A stretch of DNA of 64,000 nucleotides, taken from assembly GCF_016862395.1 (NCBI RefSeq), contig NZ_BOMW01000024.1, positions 103,726 to 167,725 on the forward strand, given 5' to 3'. Positions 8,283-20,194 of this stretch are shown piece by piece. The notes under the pieces were generated by a model. The model made no database searches, had not been told where the DNA came from, and was given only the letters and a program-made list of their open reading frames with translations. Every line of letters starts with the position of its first letter. Position 1 is the first letter of the stretch. The translations under genes were made by a program, and so were the position numbers. Source of the DNA: Actinoplanes siamensis (GTDB lineage: Bacteria > Actinomycetota > Actinomycetes > Mycobacteriales > Micromonosporaceae).

Positions 8283-9908
8283 TCAGGGTTTTTTGTTGGC
8301 TTTCTTTTCTTTCTTGTTCTTGTCCGGTTTGGCCGGTGGCGCGGCCTTCCCGGGCGTGGCCGGCCGCGGGGGCGCGGCGGCCGGTGGGGCCGCGGCGGGC
8401 CGGGACAACCGCTGTGTGGTGGCGGGCCGGGAGGTCGGCGGGGTCGTGGCCCCGGCGATCGAATAGGAGGCCCGGCACGTCGTGCCGTTGAGCCGGAAGC
8501 TGTCCGGCAGGGCGTTGACGTCCTGATACGTTCCGCGGATCGACGCGGTCCGGGTCTCTCCGGGCGGCAGGTCGCCGATGTGTGCCGAGACGGTGCGGCC
8601 GCTCTGCCGCCAGTCGCCGGGCGTGCCGGTGAGCAGGCGCTGCTCGTCGGGGAGCGTGAAGTCGAGTTGCCCGGCCGCGATCGGCACGGCGCCGGTGTTG
8701 GCGACGCTGACGCTGGTGGCGAACCGGCCGCCGGCCGCCTCGGCGACGCGGTAGCCGACCGCGCAGTGCGGCGCCGGTGCGCTCGGAGCGGTGGTGATCG
8801 CGGGGCCGCTCGCCTGCGCCCGGGGGCCGGAGGGTTCGCCGGGCATGGCGGCGGCGACGGCGCCGCCGGTCAGCAGCACCGCGGCGCCGGCCAGGACCGC
8901 GATCCGCTGGTGTCGTGGCCGCGCACGCCAGGCACGCGCCGTCGCGCCGAGCGGCCCGGTCCGTGCGGTGAGGCTGCCGAGCCGCCCGGTCCGGGCGGCC
9001 AGGCCGTTGAGCCATCCGGTCCGGGCGGCCGGGGTAGTGGGCAGCAGCGGTGTGCTCACCTCGCCGGGCAGGCGCAGGCCGGCCCGGGTGAGGCCGGCCA
9101 CCTTGGCCAGCACGGTCGCGGCCTCGGTGGCGGTGGGCCGCTGCTGGGGATCCTTGGCCAGGCAGCGGCGGCACAGCGCGGCCACCTCGGCGGGCAGCCC
9201 GGCCGGGGCGGGCAGCGGGGCCGGCTCCTGGTAGCGGTGCGCCCGCAGCATCTGGGTGGTCGTCGACGCCTGCCACGGCAGCCGGCCGGCCAGCGCCCGG
9301 TAGAGCAGCAGGCCCAACGCGTACACGTCGGTGGCGGGCCGGACGACACCGTTCTCCAGGCGTTCCGGGGCCAGGTACGCCGGTGTGCCCAGCACCTCGC
9401 CGGCGGCCCGGTCGTCGTCGCCGGAGGTCGCCGAGATGCCGAAGTCGACGAGTTTCACGCCGGTGGCGGCCACCACCACGTTGCCCGGCTTGACGTCCCG
9501 GTGCACCACACCGCGGTCGTGGGCCGCCGCGAGCGCCGCCGCGACCTGCGCGCAGATCACGACGGCCAGCCGCCAGGGCAGCGCGCCGCCGGTGAGCAGC
9601 TGGGACAGGGAGCGTCCTTCGACGACTTCCATCACCACGTACGGCAGCGGGGCGCCACCCGGTCCGGGCACCTCGCCGTAGTCGTACACGTCGACGATGT
9701 TGGGATGGCGCAGCCGGGCCACCGCTCGGGCCTCGGCCCGGATGCGGTCCAGCAGCAGGGAGTCCTCGGCCAGCTCGGCGGCGAGCACCTTGACCGCCAC
9801 GTCGCGGCCGAGCACCTCGTCGTGGGCTCGCCAGACCACCGACATCCCACCGGCGCCGAGCCGGTCACGCAGCCGGAAACGGCTGTCCATCAACTCGCCG
9901 GGAATCAT
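8283..9908 (-). CDS. membrane Ser/Thr protein kinase with CBM2-like extracellular domain
   Basis: 541 aa from ATG 9908 (MIPGELMDSRFRL; the start fits the usual PknB-family N-terminus, and 9890 is an alternative). Residues about 1-265 are a complete kinase: GAGGMSVVW glycine loop, HRDVKPGNVV catalytic loop, VDFGIS, YLAPERLE. A linker with three near-repeats of LxxARTGxLG precedes one membrane span (IAVLAGAAVLLTGGAVAAAM). The external part (about 385-490) starts and ends with Cys and follows the CBM2 pattern: GGRFATSVSVANTG, QSGRTVSAHI, LNGTTC. The Trp residues expected at the first two cellulose-binding positions are Ala/Gly, and one Trp before QSG is kept. The tail is Pro/Lys-rich. Its position between two plant-cell-wall hydrolases suggests a polymer- or product-sensing kinase; that role is inferred. 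Confidence 0.88.
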   Translation of the reverse strand: MIPGELMDSRFRLRDRLGAGGMSVVWRAHDEVLGRDVAVKVLAAELAEDSLLLDRIRAEARAVARLRHPNIVDVYDYGEVPGPGGAPLPYVVMEVVEGRSLSQLLTGGALPWRLAVVICAQVAAALAAAHDRGVVHRDVKPGNVVVAATGVKLVDFGISATSGDDDRAAGEVLGTPAYLAPERLENGVVRPATDVYALGLLLYRALAGRLPWQASTTTQMLRAHRYQEPAPLPAPAGLPAEVAALCRRCLAKDPQQRPTATEAATVLAKVAGLTRAGLRLPGEVSTPLLPTTPAARTGWLNGLAARTGRLGSLTARTGPLGATARAWRARPRHQRIAVLAGAAVLLTGGAVAAAMPGEPSGPRAQASGPAITTAPSAPAPHCAVGYRVAEAAGGRFATSVSVANTGAVPIAAGQLDFTLPDEQRLLTGTPGDWRQSGRTVSAHIGDLPPGETRTASIRGTYQDVNALPDSFRLNGTTCRASYSIAGATTPPTSRPATTQRLSRPAAAPPAAAPPRPATPGKAAPPAKPDKNKKEKKANKKP

Positions 9909-10140
9909 CACGGCCACCGATGCCCCGTCGCCGTCCCCGGGAAACCCCGCAGCGAACGGCAATCTCGCCGACGGCGACGTTCAGACCCTGGTCGCCGTCC
10001 GCGTCGCCGGCATGACACGCGTGGTCGCACCGGCCGCGCCACTGACGCCGTCCGCGTCGCCGTGCTGCCGGCTCCGGCCGTACCGGCGCAGGTCGCACAG
10101 AGGCCGAAGCGGACCCGGCGCCGGTCCTGCCCCGGCACCC

Positions 10141-10192
10141 GGCTGGTCGTCAGGGGTGTCCCGAAGGGCTCGAGAGACCCTGACGGCCAGCC
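10141..10192 (-). terminator. second hairpin downstream of the xylanase gene
   Basis: 15-bp arms (10141-10155 and 10178-10192) pair with a single G-T wobble: GGCTGGTCGTCAGGG against CCCTGACGGCCAGCC, with a 22-base loop. It lies beyond the first hairpin and may act as a backup terminator. Confidence 0.4.
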
Positions 10193-10200
10193 GGGTGCTG

Positions 10201-10224
10201 GCGGCGCGGCAGGGGCCGCGCCGC
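10201..10224 (-). terminator. hairpin terminator after the xylanase gene
   Basis: Perfect 10-bp stem GCGGCGCGGC / GCCGCGCCGC with loop AGGG, starting 25 bases after the minus-strand stop at 10250. Confidence 0.6.
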
Positions 10225-10249
10225 GTTGCCGGCGTGGTCCGAGTGCGGG

Positions 10250-11734
<1,485 letters not shown>

Positions 11735-12697
11735 TCAATTGCCGGAATGTGGATTTCCGGCGGTCAGCCGGATGGTGAACTCGCCCGGCTGCCGGTACAG
11801 GGCGACGTGACTGCACGACTGGTGGACGATCCACAGCCCGAGACCCCCGTCCGACCCGTCACCGCTGGGCAGCAGGCCGGCGAACGGGTCCTTGGGGCCG
11901 GGGCCGCCGTCGGTCACCGCCACCACGATGCGGTCGGCGCCCGACCACAGCCGCACCCGGACCGGTGCCCGGCCGTGCCGATGCGCGTTCGCCACCGTCT
12001 CGCTGACCGACATCATCAGGTCGTCGACGTCCGCGGGCGGCAGCACGCCCCGGTCGGCGGCGCGCACCGCGTCGCGGGCCTGGGCCGGGGTCGGGCCGGT
12101 GAGGTCGGCCAGCGGCTCGGCGCGCTGCACCGGGTCCGGCGCCGGCGGACGGGACCCGCTCAGGTAGACGACCGGTTCGGTGTAGTCGGCGTTCCGCACG
12201 TGCCGGTCGTCCGGCAGCGCGCTGCGCGGATGGGTCCGCAGGACGTCGGCCAGCACCGGCGCCGGAGTGCGGCGGGTGTCATAGACGCACATGCTCCACA
12301 GCGGGAACTCGTCGTAGGCGTGGTTGACGGCGGACTCGTACCGCGCCCACCAGTCCCAGGTCGCGCCGAACGCCTCCGGTGGGATCTCGCCGATGACCCG
12401 GATCTGCCCGGCGCCGCCGGCGGCGAAATCGGAGAGCATCTTCCGGTACGCCCGGATCGCCGAGGCCGGGCGCGTGTACATCGCGTCGCCGGACAGGAAC
12501 GTGATCGGGGCGTCCGCCGGCAGGACCGCGCGCAGCAGCCCGGTGTTCCGTTCACCCAGCGCCACCACCGCCGGCTCGCCGGCCGCGATCGCGCCGAGCA
12601 GGAACGGCAGGGCCACGGCCAGCAGGCGCTCGTCGCTGTCGTAGCAGAGCGCCTCGTGGAAGTAGCCGCGGTGCCCCGCGGCGGCCCCGGTCCTCAT
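11735..12697 (-). CDS. MEDS-domain sensor with anti-sigma-type HATPase domain
   Basis: 320 aa. Residues about 10-165 are a MEDS domain (FHEALCYDSDERLLAVALPFLLGAIAAGEPAVV, then the conserved WWARYESAVN segment). Residues about 195-315 are a GHKL ATPase of the RsbW/anti-sigma regulatory class: an N-box-like SVSETVANAHRHG, VTDGGPGPKDPF and GGLGLWIVHQ. The protein lacks a histidine phospho-acceptor, so it probably works by binding or phosphorylating a partner rather than as a two-component kinase. It overlaps the upstream MEDS-STAS gene by ATGA, an arrangement suggesting an antagonist/anti-sigma pair responding to one signal. The MEDS ligand is unknown. Confidence 0.85.
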   Translation of the reverse strand: MRTGAAAGHRGYFHEALCYDSDERLLAVALPFLLGAIAAGEPAVVALGERNTGLLRAVLPADAPITFLSGDAMYTRPASAIRAYRKMLSDFAAGGAGQIRVIGEIPPEAFGATWDWWARYESAVNHAYDEFPLWSMCVYDTRRTPAPVLADVLRTHPRSALPDDRHVRNADYTEPVVYLSGSRPPAPDPVQRAEPLADLTGPTPAQARDAVRAADRGVLPPADVDDLMMSVSETVANAHRHGRAPVRVRLWSGADRIVVAVTDGGPGPKDPFAGLLPSGDGSDGGLGLWIVHQSCSHVALYRQPGEFTIRLTAGNPHSGN

Positions 12698-13494
12698 CCG
12701 GTCACCGCCACCCGCACCCGGGGCAGCTCCAGCAGGCCGGCCAGGCGGGCCGTGGCGCCCAGCCGGGTCCGCACGACAGCGGTCAGCCGCCGGGCCTCGA
12801 GGTGGCGCTGCAGGGCGATCAGCGACTGGTGGTCGATGAACCGCAGCTCGCGGGCGTCGACCACGACCTCGCCGCCGGCCGTCGCCAGGTCGGTGTGCAC
12901 CAGCGCGGAGGCGAACACCTCGCGCATGGCCAGATCCAGCTCGCCGGTCAGCACGCTCTCGCCGGCCCGTGCGCCGGAGTGGAGCTGGAAGGTCACCCCG
13001 GCCTCGTGGCTGGCCTCGTGCAGGCAGGCCAACTCGGCGACAGCCCGGTCACCGAGCTCGGAGCGGTCGTAGCCGCACACCGCGCGCATCGGCGCGGTGC
13101 GCATGTAGCGGCCGATGACGTACTCGTAGGTGGCGAAGGCGTGCCGCTGCGCGTCGCTGCGGACCAGCGCGGTGGCCTCGGCGACGACCCGGAAGCCGGT
13201 GAAGCCGGCGGCCAGGGCGTCCTCGGTGGCGGCGGCGTACGCGGCGACCTGGCCTGCCGGGTCCACGACAGCGACCCCGCGATACGCGTCGGCCTGCGAG
13301 ATCACCCGGGCGGCGCCCGCCGGGCCGGCGCCGCGCAGCCAAGCCGCTGTCGTGCCGGTCCAGTCGCCAGGCACATACCACACCCGCTCGCCGGCGGCCA
13401 GCCCGGCGCCGAGGAAGTCCCGCGCGTAGGCGTCGAAGGGCCGGTGGTCGTCATATGCCCAACACGTGTGCCGGGCCTCGGCCACCCGGGTCAT
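12694..13494 (-). CDS. MEDS-domain protein with C-terminal STAS (anti-sigma antagonist-like) domain
   Basis: 266 aa. The N-terminal MEDS domain (HTCWAYDDHRPFDAYARDFL, ERVWYVPGDW, FRVVAEATALV, MRAVCGYDRSEL) is followed by a STAS fold from about residue 165 (GELDLAMREVFASAL, GEVVVDARELRFIDHQSLIAL). The Ser/Asp region around FIDHQSL sits where antagonists carry the phosphorylated Ser, but here the residue after the Asp is His. ATG 13494 has TTGGAG eight bases upstream. It is coupled to the MEDS-HATPase gene by a four-base overlap, so the two domains usually found as antagonist and anti-sigma factor are here both fused to the same sensor type. Confidence 0.85.
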   Translation of the reverse strand: MTRVAEARHTCWAYDDHRPFDAYARDFLGAGLAAGERVWYVPGDWTGTTAAWLRGAGPAGAARVISQADAYRGVAVVDPAGQVAAYAAATEDALAAGFTGFRVVAEATALVRSDAQRHAFATYEYVIGRYMRTAPMRAVCGYDRSELGDRAVAELACLHEASHEAGVTFQLHSGARAGESVLTGELDLAMREVFASALVHTDLATAGGEVVVDARELRFIDHQSLIALQRHLEARRLTAVVRTRLGATARLAGLLELPRVRVAVTG

Positions 13495-13838
13495 GTGCCG
13501 GGCTCCAAGGCAATCGTCACGGCGCAACAGTAGCGCGACCGCCGGTCCCTGGTCAGCGCAGGTGCGATGCGTCGTCGAGGTCCAGCACCGCCCCGGACGG
13601 CCAGATGGCCAGGGCGCCGGTTGCCCGGGGCCGCGCCCGGCCGAGATGGTCCGGCCGCTCCTGGCGGGTGTGCCCGGGGCGGAGGCACCGGTGGCGCCCA
13701 GCCGGGGTCCGGCGGCGCCGGGCTGAAGCCGGGGCGAGCCGGGCGTCGCCGGAGATCGGCGCGGGGTGGGGCTCCCACGGCGTACCGCTGGATCGTCTCT
13801 GCGAACATGTGGGCGAGTGGGCGGGCTGACTCAGGGAG
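13495..13838. other. divergent intergenic region
   Basis: 344 bp between the MEDS operon (leftward) and a small membrane protein gene (rightward). It must contain the MEDS promoter, but no confident -10/-35 pair was seen. A leftward open frame here ends in a plausible-looking GALAIWPSGAVLDLDD, but the rest is low complexity, so it is not called. Confidence 0.3.
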
Positions 13839-14219
13839 TTGACGATCTTCTTCTTCGAAGGTGAGCGTGCCGGGCTGGCGAAGCCCCGGGCGCCGCTGGC
13901 CGGTTTCCGGGCGCTGCTGGTGGGCGCGGTGCTGCTCACGGTGCTGACCGTGGCGCTCCGGCCGGCCACCGACGTGCGTGACTGCCCCAACTACGGCGGC
14001 AACGGCAACGCCAGCGCCTTTCCCGACGAGAGCTGGGATCTGTTCTATCCGCTGCTACTGCTTGCCTGGTTGCTGACGGTCGTCGTGGAACAGCTGCTCC
14101 CGGTCACCTGGAACGGCCGCGGGGCGGGCCTGATCGTCGCCCGGGGCCTGCTCGCCGTGACTGTCGCGCTGACCGCTTCCTGCTGCGCGGGCCTCAAGCT
14201 GCTGCTTCTCTGCCACTAG
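13839..14219 (+). CDS. small membrane protein of unknown function
   Basis: 126 aa with three hydrophobic segments: ALLVGAVLLTVLTVAL, LFYPLLLLAWLLTVVVEQLL and GLLAVTVALTASCCAGLKLLLL. An external or lumenal loop has DCPNYGGNGN and a pair of acidic residues. The start is TTG 13839 by default, because an in-frame stop lies at 13827 and no ATG/GTG follows; AGGGAG abuts the TTG, which is closer than usual, so the start is uncertain. No family was recognised. Confidence 0.5.
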   Translation: MTIFFFEGERAGLAKPRAPLAGFRALLVGAVLLTVLTVALRPATDVRDCPNYGGNGNASAFPDESWDLFYPLLLLAWLLTVVVEQLLPVTWNGRGAGLIVARGLLAVTVALTASCCAGLKLLLLCH

Positions 14220-14232
14220 CGAGGAGGTGCCG

Positions 14233-14592
14233 TCAGCGGGGAGCGTGCCGCCGGCCGGGAGCGCCGCCATCCGCGACGAGTGCTGCCGTCGGCGGGGAGC
14301 GCCGCCACCAGCGAGCCCGCGGCCGGAGCACCACGACGAGGACGCCGGCGCTGCGGACTCCGGTGGCACGCCCGGCGGCGTCGCGGTGCGGGGGCACCTG
14401 GATCTTGCCGAAGGTGCCGAACGGCTTCGGGGTGATGTGCGTGACGCAGTACCGGACCGGCATGGTGGTGGTCGGCGCGCAGAGCAGAGGCCGGATCTCG
14501 TCCTTGTCGTAGTCCGGGTTCGGGGTCAGCGGGAAGCGGTTCGCCGTGCCCAGCGGCCCCGACCGCGACCGGCCTCGCGGAGCCCCGAACAC
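14233..14592 (-). pseudogene. possible gene remnant downstream of katG
   Basis: A GTG-started frame whose middle part (RFPLTPNPDYDKDEIRPL, then MPVRYCVTHITPKPFGTFGK) has a composition like real protein, with Lys, Ile, Asn and aromatic residues unusual for random frames at this GC content. The ends are Arg/Ala-rich and look non-coding. It begins inside the katG terminator and has no ribosome binding site. It is best read as a fragment of a lost gene or a chance frame; no function can be given. Confidence 0.25.
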
Positions 14593-14593
14593 C

Positions 14594-14634
14594 GGCGAGC
14601 CCGGCCGGTCATCGTGCGACCGGCCGGGCTCGCC
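14594..14634 (-). terminator. strong hairpin terminator after katG
   Basis: Perfect 17-bp inverted repeat, GGCGAGCCCGGCCGGTC (14594-14610) and its exact reverse complement (14618-14634), with a 7-base loop, 15 bases beyond the katG stop. Confidence 0.8.
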
Positions 14635-14649
14635 TGCTCCGAACTGGGA

Positions 14650-17315
<2,666 letters not shown>

Positions 17316-17321
17316 CCGGAG

Positions 17322-17351
17322 ACCATAGACCCCTTTTCTGGAATGAATCAA
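17322..17351 (-). promoter_or_regulatory. furA-katG promoter, leaderless
   Basis: On the minus strand, TTGATT (17351-17346) and TATGGT (17327-17322) are spaced 18 bp apart, with the furA GTG only six bases downstream of the -10. The AT-richer stretch around it (17327-17360) is the likely FurA operator region. Confidence 0.6.
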
Positions 17352-17643
17352 GTTTTGTGACAGGTGCGTCTGTTGTTCACTCGAAGTTGGGTACGGCGCC
17401 AGGTCGGCTGAGGGTCGCGGGCGGCCACGAACAGCGGAGACTCGGCAGGTACGCCCGGGGGAGTTCCCTCCGCTGGCGGGTCCCGTGCCGGTCTTCCGCG
17501 AGGCTGCGGGCCGCTTCCGGCCGTTGCGCGCCGCAAGGTCGCGGCTGGCGGTTGGGCCGCCGGACCGCCGCCGTTCGCAGGCGGCCCGGCGGCGGGCTGC
17601 GGCCGTTCACGGTGGTCGATCCCGGGCGTGCTACGAATAGCTG

Positions 17644-18315
17644 GTGGAGTGGAGTGGGGGGTCGTTCCTGGACCGGCTCGCCGAGCCGGTACGGGAGGAA
17701 CTGCTGCGTCTGGGAGCGACCCGCACCCTGCCGCCCGGCAAACGGATCTTCCGTCAGGGCGGAACGGACGACCACGTCGAGGTGATCCGCCGAGGCTTCG
17801 TCAAGGTCACCGTCGCCGACGGGCACCCGGAGCGGCTGGTCGCGGTCCGGCTGCCGGGCGACATCGTCGGCGAGTTCGCGGCGATCTCCGGGGCGGACCG
17901 CTCGGCGACCGTGACCGCCTGCGGCGAGGTGGTCTCCACGGTGGTCAGCGGGCGCGAGTTCCGGGCGTTCCTGGCCCGGCGGCCCGAGGCGGCCGCCGAA
18001 CTGACGGTCGAGGTGGGCAAGCGGTTGCGGTGGTCCAACGTGCGCCGGGCCGATTTCACCACCCACCCGGTCGACGTACGACTGGCGCGGGTGCTCGCCG
18101 ACCTCGCGGAGTGGGCCGGGGTGCCCGCCCGGGGCGGCGGAGTGCTGATCGGGGTGGAACTGAGCCAACCCGAACTGGCCGAGCTGATCGGCGCCGCGGA
18201 GGACTCCGTGCAGAAGGCGTTGCGGACCCTGCGTACCGCCGGTCTGGTCCGGACGGGTTACCGCCGGGTGAGTGTCCTGGACATCGAAAGGTTACGGTCC
18301 CATCCGGGCGCCTGA
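17644..18315 (+). CDS. Crp/Fnr family transcriptional regulator
   Basis: 223 aa. Residues about 15-120 form a cyclic-nucleotide-binding beta-barrel (LPPGKRIFRQGG, LPGDIVGEFAAISGADRSATVTA), followed by a dimer helix and an HTH_Crp (VELSQPELAELIGAAEDSVQKALRTLRTAGLV). The phosphate-binding cassette GEFAAISGADRSATV keeps Gly-Glu and Arg-Ser, so nucleotide binding is possible. There is no FNR-type N-terminal cysteine cluster. GTG 17644 has no clear ribosome binding site; TACGAAT lies just upstream, so a leaderless start is possible. It is convergent with the caspase gene. Confidence 0.88.
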   Translation: MEWSGGSFLDRLAEPVREELLRLGATRTLPPGKRIFRQGGTDDHVEVIRRGFVKVTVADGHPERLVAVRLPGDIVGEFAAISGADRSATVTACGEVVSTVVSGREFRAFLARRPEAAAELTVEVGKRLRWSNVRRADFTTHPVDVRLARVLADLAEWAGVPARGGGVLIGVELSQPELAELIGAAEDSVQKALRTLRTAGLVRTGYRRVSVLDIERLRSHPGA

Positions 18316-18388
18316 GATTCGCCTGCGGTCGACGGGTGCCGTCACCGGCCCGAGCGGATTCGGTGGTCCAGGGCGAGCTCGAAGGGGC

Positions 18389-20194
18389 TCACCCGGGCAC
18401 CACGGTCACCACGCCCAGGGTGACGGCCGTCCAGTCGTACGGATCGTCCTCCGCCCCGCCCGCGTCCCGGTGCATGGTGACCGGCGCCGGCACGCCCCGC
18501 CGCCCGGCGTCGTCGATCGAGCCCTGCTCGAACGGCAGCGCGGCGAACTCGTCCTCGGCCACGATCAGTTTCAGCCAGTCCCGGATCTGCGCCTTGGGCT
18601 CGACAGGGGTACGGGCGGGCAGCCGGAACTGCACCGGGCGGCCGTGGAGCGCCGCCCCGGTCCGGCGCGGCCCGACGAACTCCCCGGGGAAGAGCCCGGC
18701 GTGGATCCGGTAGCGGCCGGTCAGATCCAGCAGCACGCAGAACAGCGGCTGGTCGGAGGTGTTGTGCAGCCTGATGAACGCGGTCGGCGCGACCCAGCCC
18801 CCGGCGCGGCGCAGGTACTCCATCCGGATCAGTCCGTCCGGGCCGGGGGTGAGCGCCGTCCCGCCCGTGGTGATCTCCAACCGGACCTGGCCGGCCAGCC
18901 GGGAGCCCGGGTTGGTCAGCGCCTGCACCTGCCGCCACCGGGCGATGTGCTCCGCGGCGCGGACCGTGTGCGGTGCCGAGGAGGTGACCGCCAACTCGGA
19001 CTCGTCGGCGCCGAGGATCCGGGTGCCGCGGAACCGCAGCTCCGGCACCTCGCCCGGGGGCTGCACCCGCAGCAGCGGCGACGCGGCCGTCAGCCGGGCG
19101 AGCTCGGCGGATCCTCCGACGTCGACGGCCAGTCCGGGCCGCGGTAGCCGGGTGATCACCACCGGGTACTGCCGCCGCGGGTCGGGCGTCCAGCCGTCCG
19201 GTTCCACCACGGACCGGTCGACCAGCACCGACACCACGTTCGCGGGGCGCACCGGGCCGTCCCCGGCGACCGCCACGCGCAGCGGCCCCAGGTCCGGGGA
19301 GGGCAGCCCGTGGCAGGCGCCGGCGTCGATCTCCCAGCGCCCGCCCAGCCGCCGCAGCAGGATCCCGGAGGCGGGCGGCCGCAGCGCCCCGCCGAGGAAC
19401 GGCTGGTCGGCGGACTCGTCGCCGTCCAGTTGCGGGGTCTGGAAGGCGACCCGGTCCTCCACCGCGCAGCGGGCGGCGGCGAGCAGTTCCCGGTACGTCG
19501 CGCGCGGCCCGAGCTGGGTCAGCGCCCGCAGCAGCGCCCAGCTGAACACCCCGTGCGGCGACCCGCCGTCCATCGGCAGCTCCTGGGCGAGCTGGTCGGA
19601 GCGGCACGCGGCGAGCTGCACCACGCGGCTGCGTCCGGGCAGCGCGGTCCAGCCGGCGCGCAACTCGGGGATGAGATCGCCGGGCTCCGGGGCGCGGGCG
19701 GCCGGCGGCACCTTGCGCACGTGCGCGACCGGCTCCGGCAGCTCGCCGCGGACCATGCCGGCCGCGTGGCAGCTGTCCAGCACCACGGCCACGTGACACC
19801 CGGTGGCGGCGACCTGGTCGAGCAGCACGGACAACTCCTTGTCGTACAGGTCGGGCACCTCGCCCTCGCGCGAGTCGGCGCAGACCAGCGTCTGCATCCG
19901 CCCGCTGGGTTCCAGGGGCCACAGCTGTGGCGGCAGCGGCGAGGTGGAGCCGTGCCCGGCGAACCAGAAGATCGCGGTGTCGCCCTCGCGGGCCTGGCCG
20001 AGGTGGCGCCGGATGCCGTCGACGATCGCGTCGCGGGTGGCCTCGCCGTCGTACAGCTCGGCGGCGCGCAGCCGGTCGCCGGCCCGGGAGCGCAGCAGCG
20101 CCAGGGCCGCGCCGGCGTCGTTGCGGCAGCCGGTCAGCGGGGTCACCGCGCGGTAGGCGTCGATGCCGGCGACCAGCGCCCAGACCGTGCTCAT
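18389..20194 (-). CDS. caspase-like (C14) protease with C-terminal beta-rich domains
   Basis: 601 aa. Residues 1-240 are a caspase/metacaspase p20-like fold: VWALVAGIDAYRAV strand, catalytic His81 in FWFAGHGS and catalytic Cys142 in VVLDSCHAAG. The partner region GVFSWALLRAL follows. The remaining 350 residues are beta-rich, with segments such as VRVAVAGDGPVRPANVVSV and AFIRLHNTSDQPLFCVLLDL, the latter resembling the DUF4384-like domain that often follows bacterial caspases. There is no signal peptide or membrane span. The ATG overlaps the stop of the cyclase-like gene (ATGA at 20191-20194). Such proteases act as effectors that cleave target proteins after activation; the target here is unknown. 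Confidence 0.88.
   Translation of the reverse strand: MSTVWALVAGIDAYRAVTPLTGCRNDAGAALALLRSRAGDRLRAAELYDGEATRDAIVDGIRRHLGQAREGDTAIFWFAGHGSTSPLPPQLWPLEPSGRMQTLVCADSREGEVPDLYDKELSVLLDQVAATGCHVAVVLDSCHAAGMVRGELPEPVAHVRKVPPAARAPEPGDLIPELRAGWTALPGRSRVVQLAACRSDQLAQELPMDGGSPHGVFSWALLRALTQLGPRATYRELLAAARCAVEDRVAFQTPQLDGDESADQPFLGGALRPPASGILLRRLGGRWEIDAGACHGLPSPDLGPLRVAVAGDGPVRPANVVSVLVDRSVVEPDGWTPDPRRQYPVVITRLPRPGLAVDVGGSAELARLTAASPLLRVQPPGEVPELRFRGTRILGADESELAVTSSAPHTVRAAEHIARWRQVQALTNPGSRLAGQVRLEITTGGTALTPGPDGLIRMEYLRRAGGWVAPTAFIRLHNTSDQPLFCVLLDLTGRYRIHAGLFPGEFVGPRRTGAALHGRPVQFRLPARTPVEPKAQIRDWLKLIVAEDEFAALPFEQGSIDDAGRRGVPAPVTMHRDAGGAEDDPYDWTAVTLGVVTVVPG

Larger units (their letters stand above)
9909..10249. 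other. non-coding interval with two hairpins
   Basis: This 340-bp region separates the xylanase stop from the kinase start; both genes read leftward. It holds two inverted repeats (10141-10192 and 10201-10224, listed separately) and presumably the kinase promoter. No convincing coding sequence was found. Confidence 0.4.

Noticed and set aside
11741..11761. GCCGGAA/TTCCGGC hairpin near the end of the MEDS-HATPase gene
   Set aside because: It lies inside the last codons of the gene and has only seven-base arms, so it is not called a terminator.
13553..13990. Minus-strand 145-codon frame
   Set aside because: Only its last 20 residues look natural; the rest is repetitive and it overlaps the small membrane protein gene.
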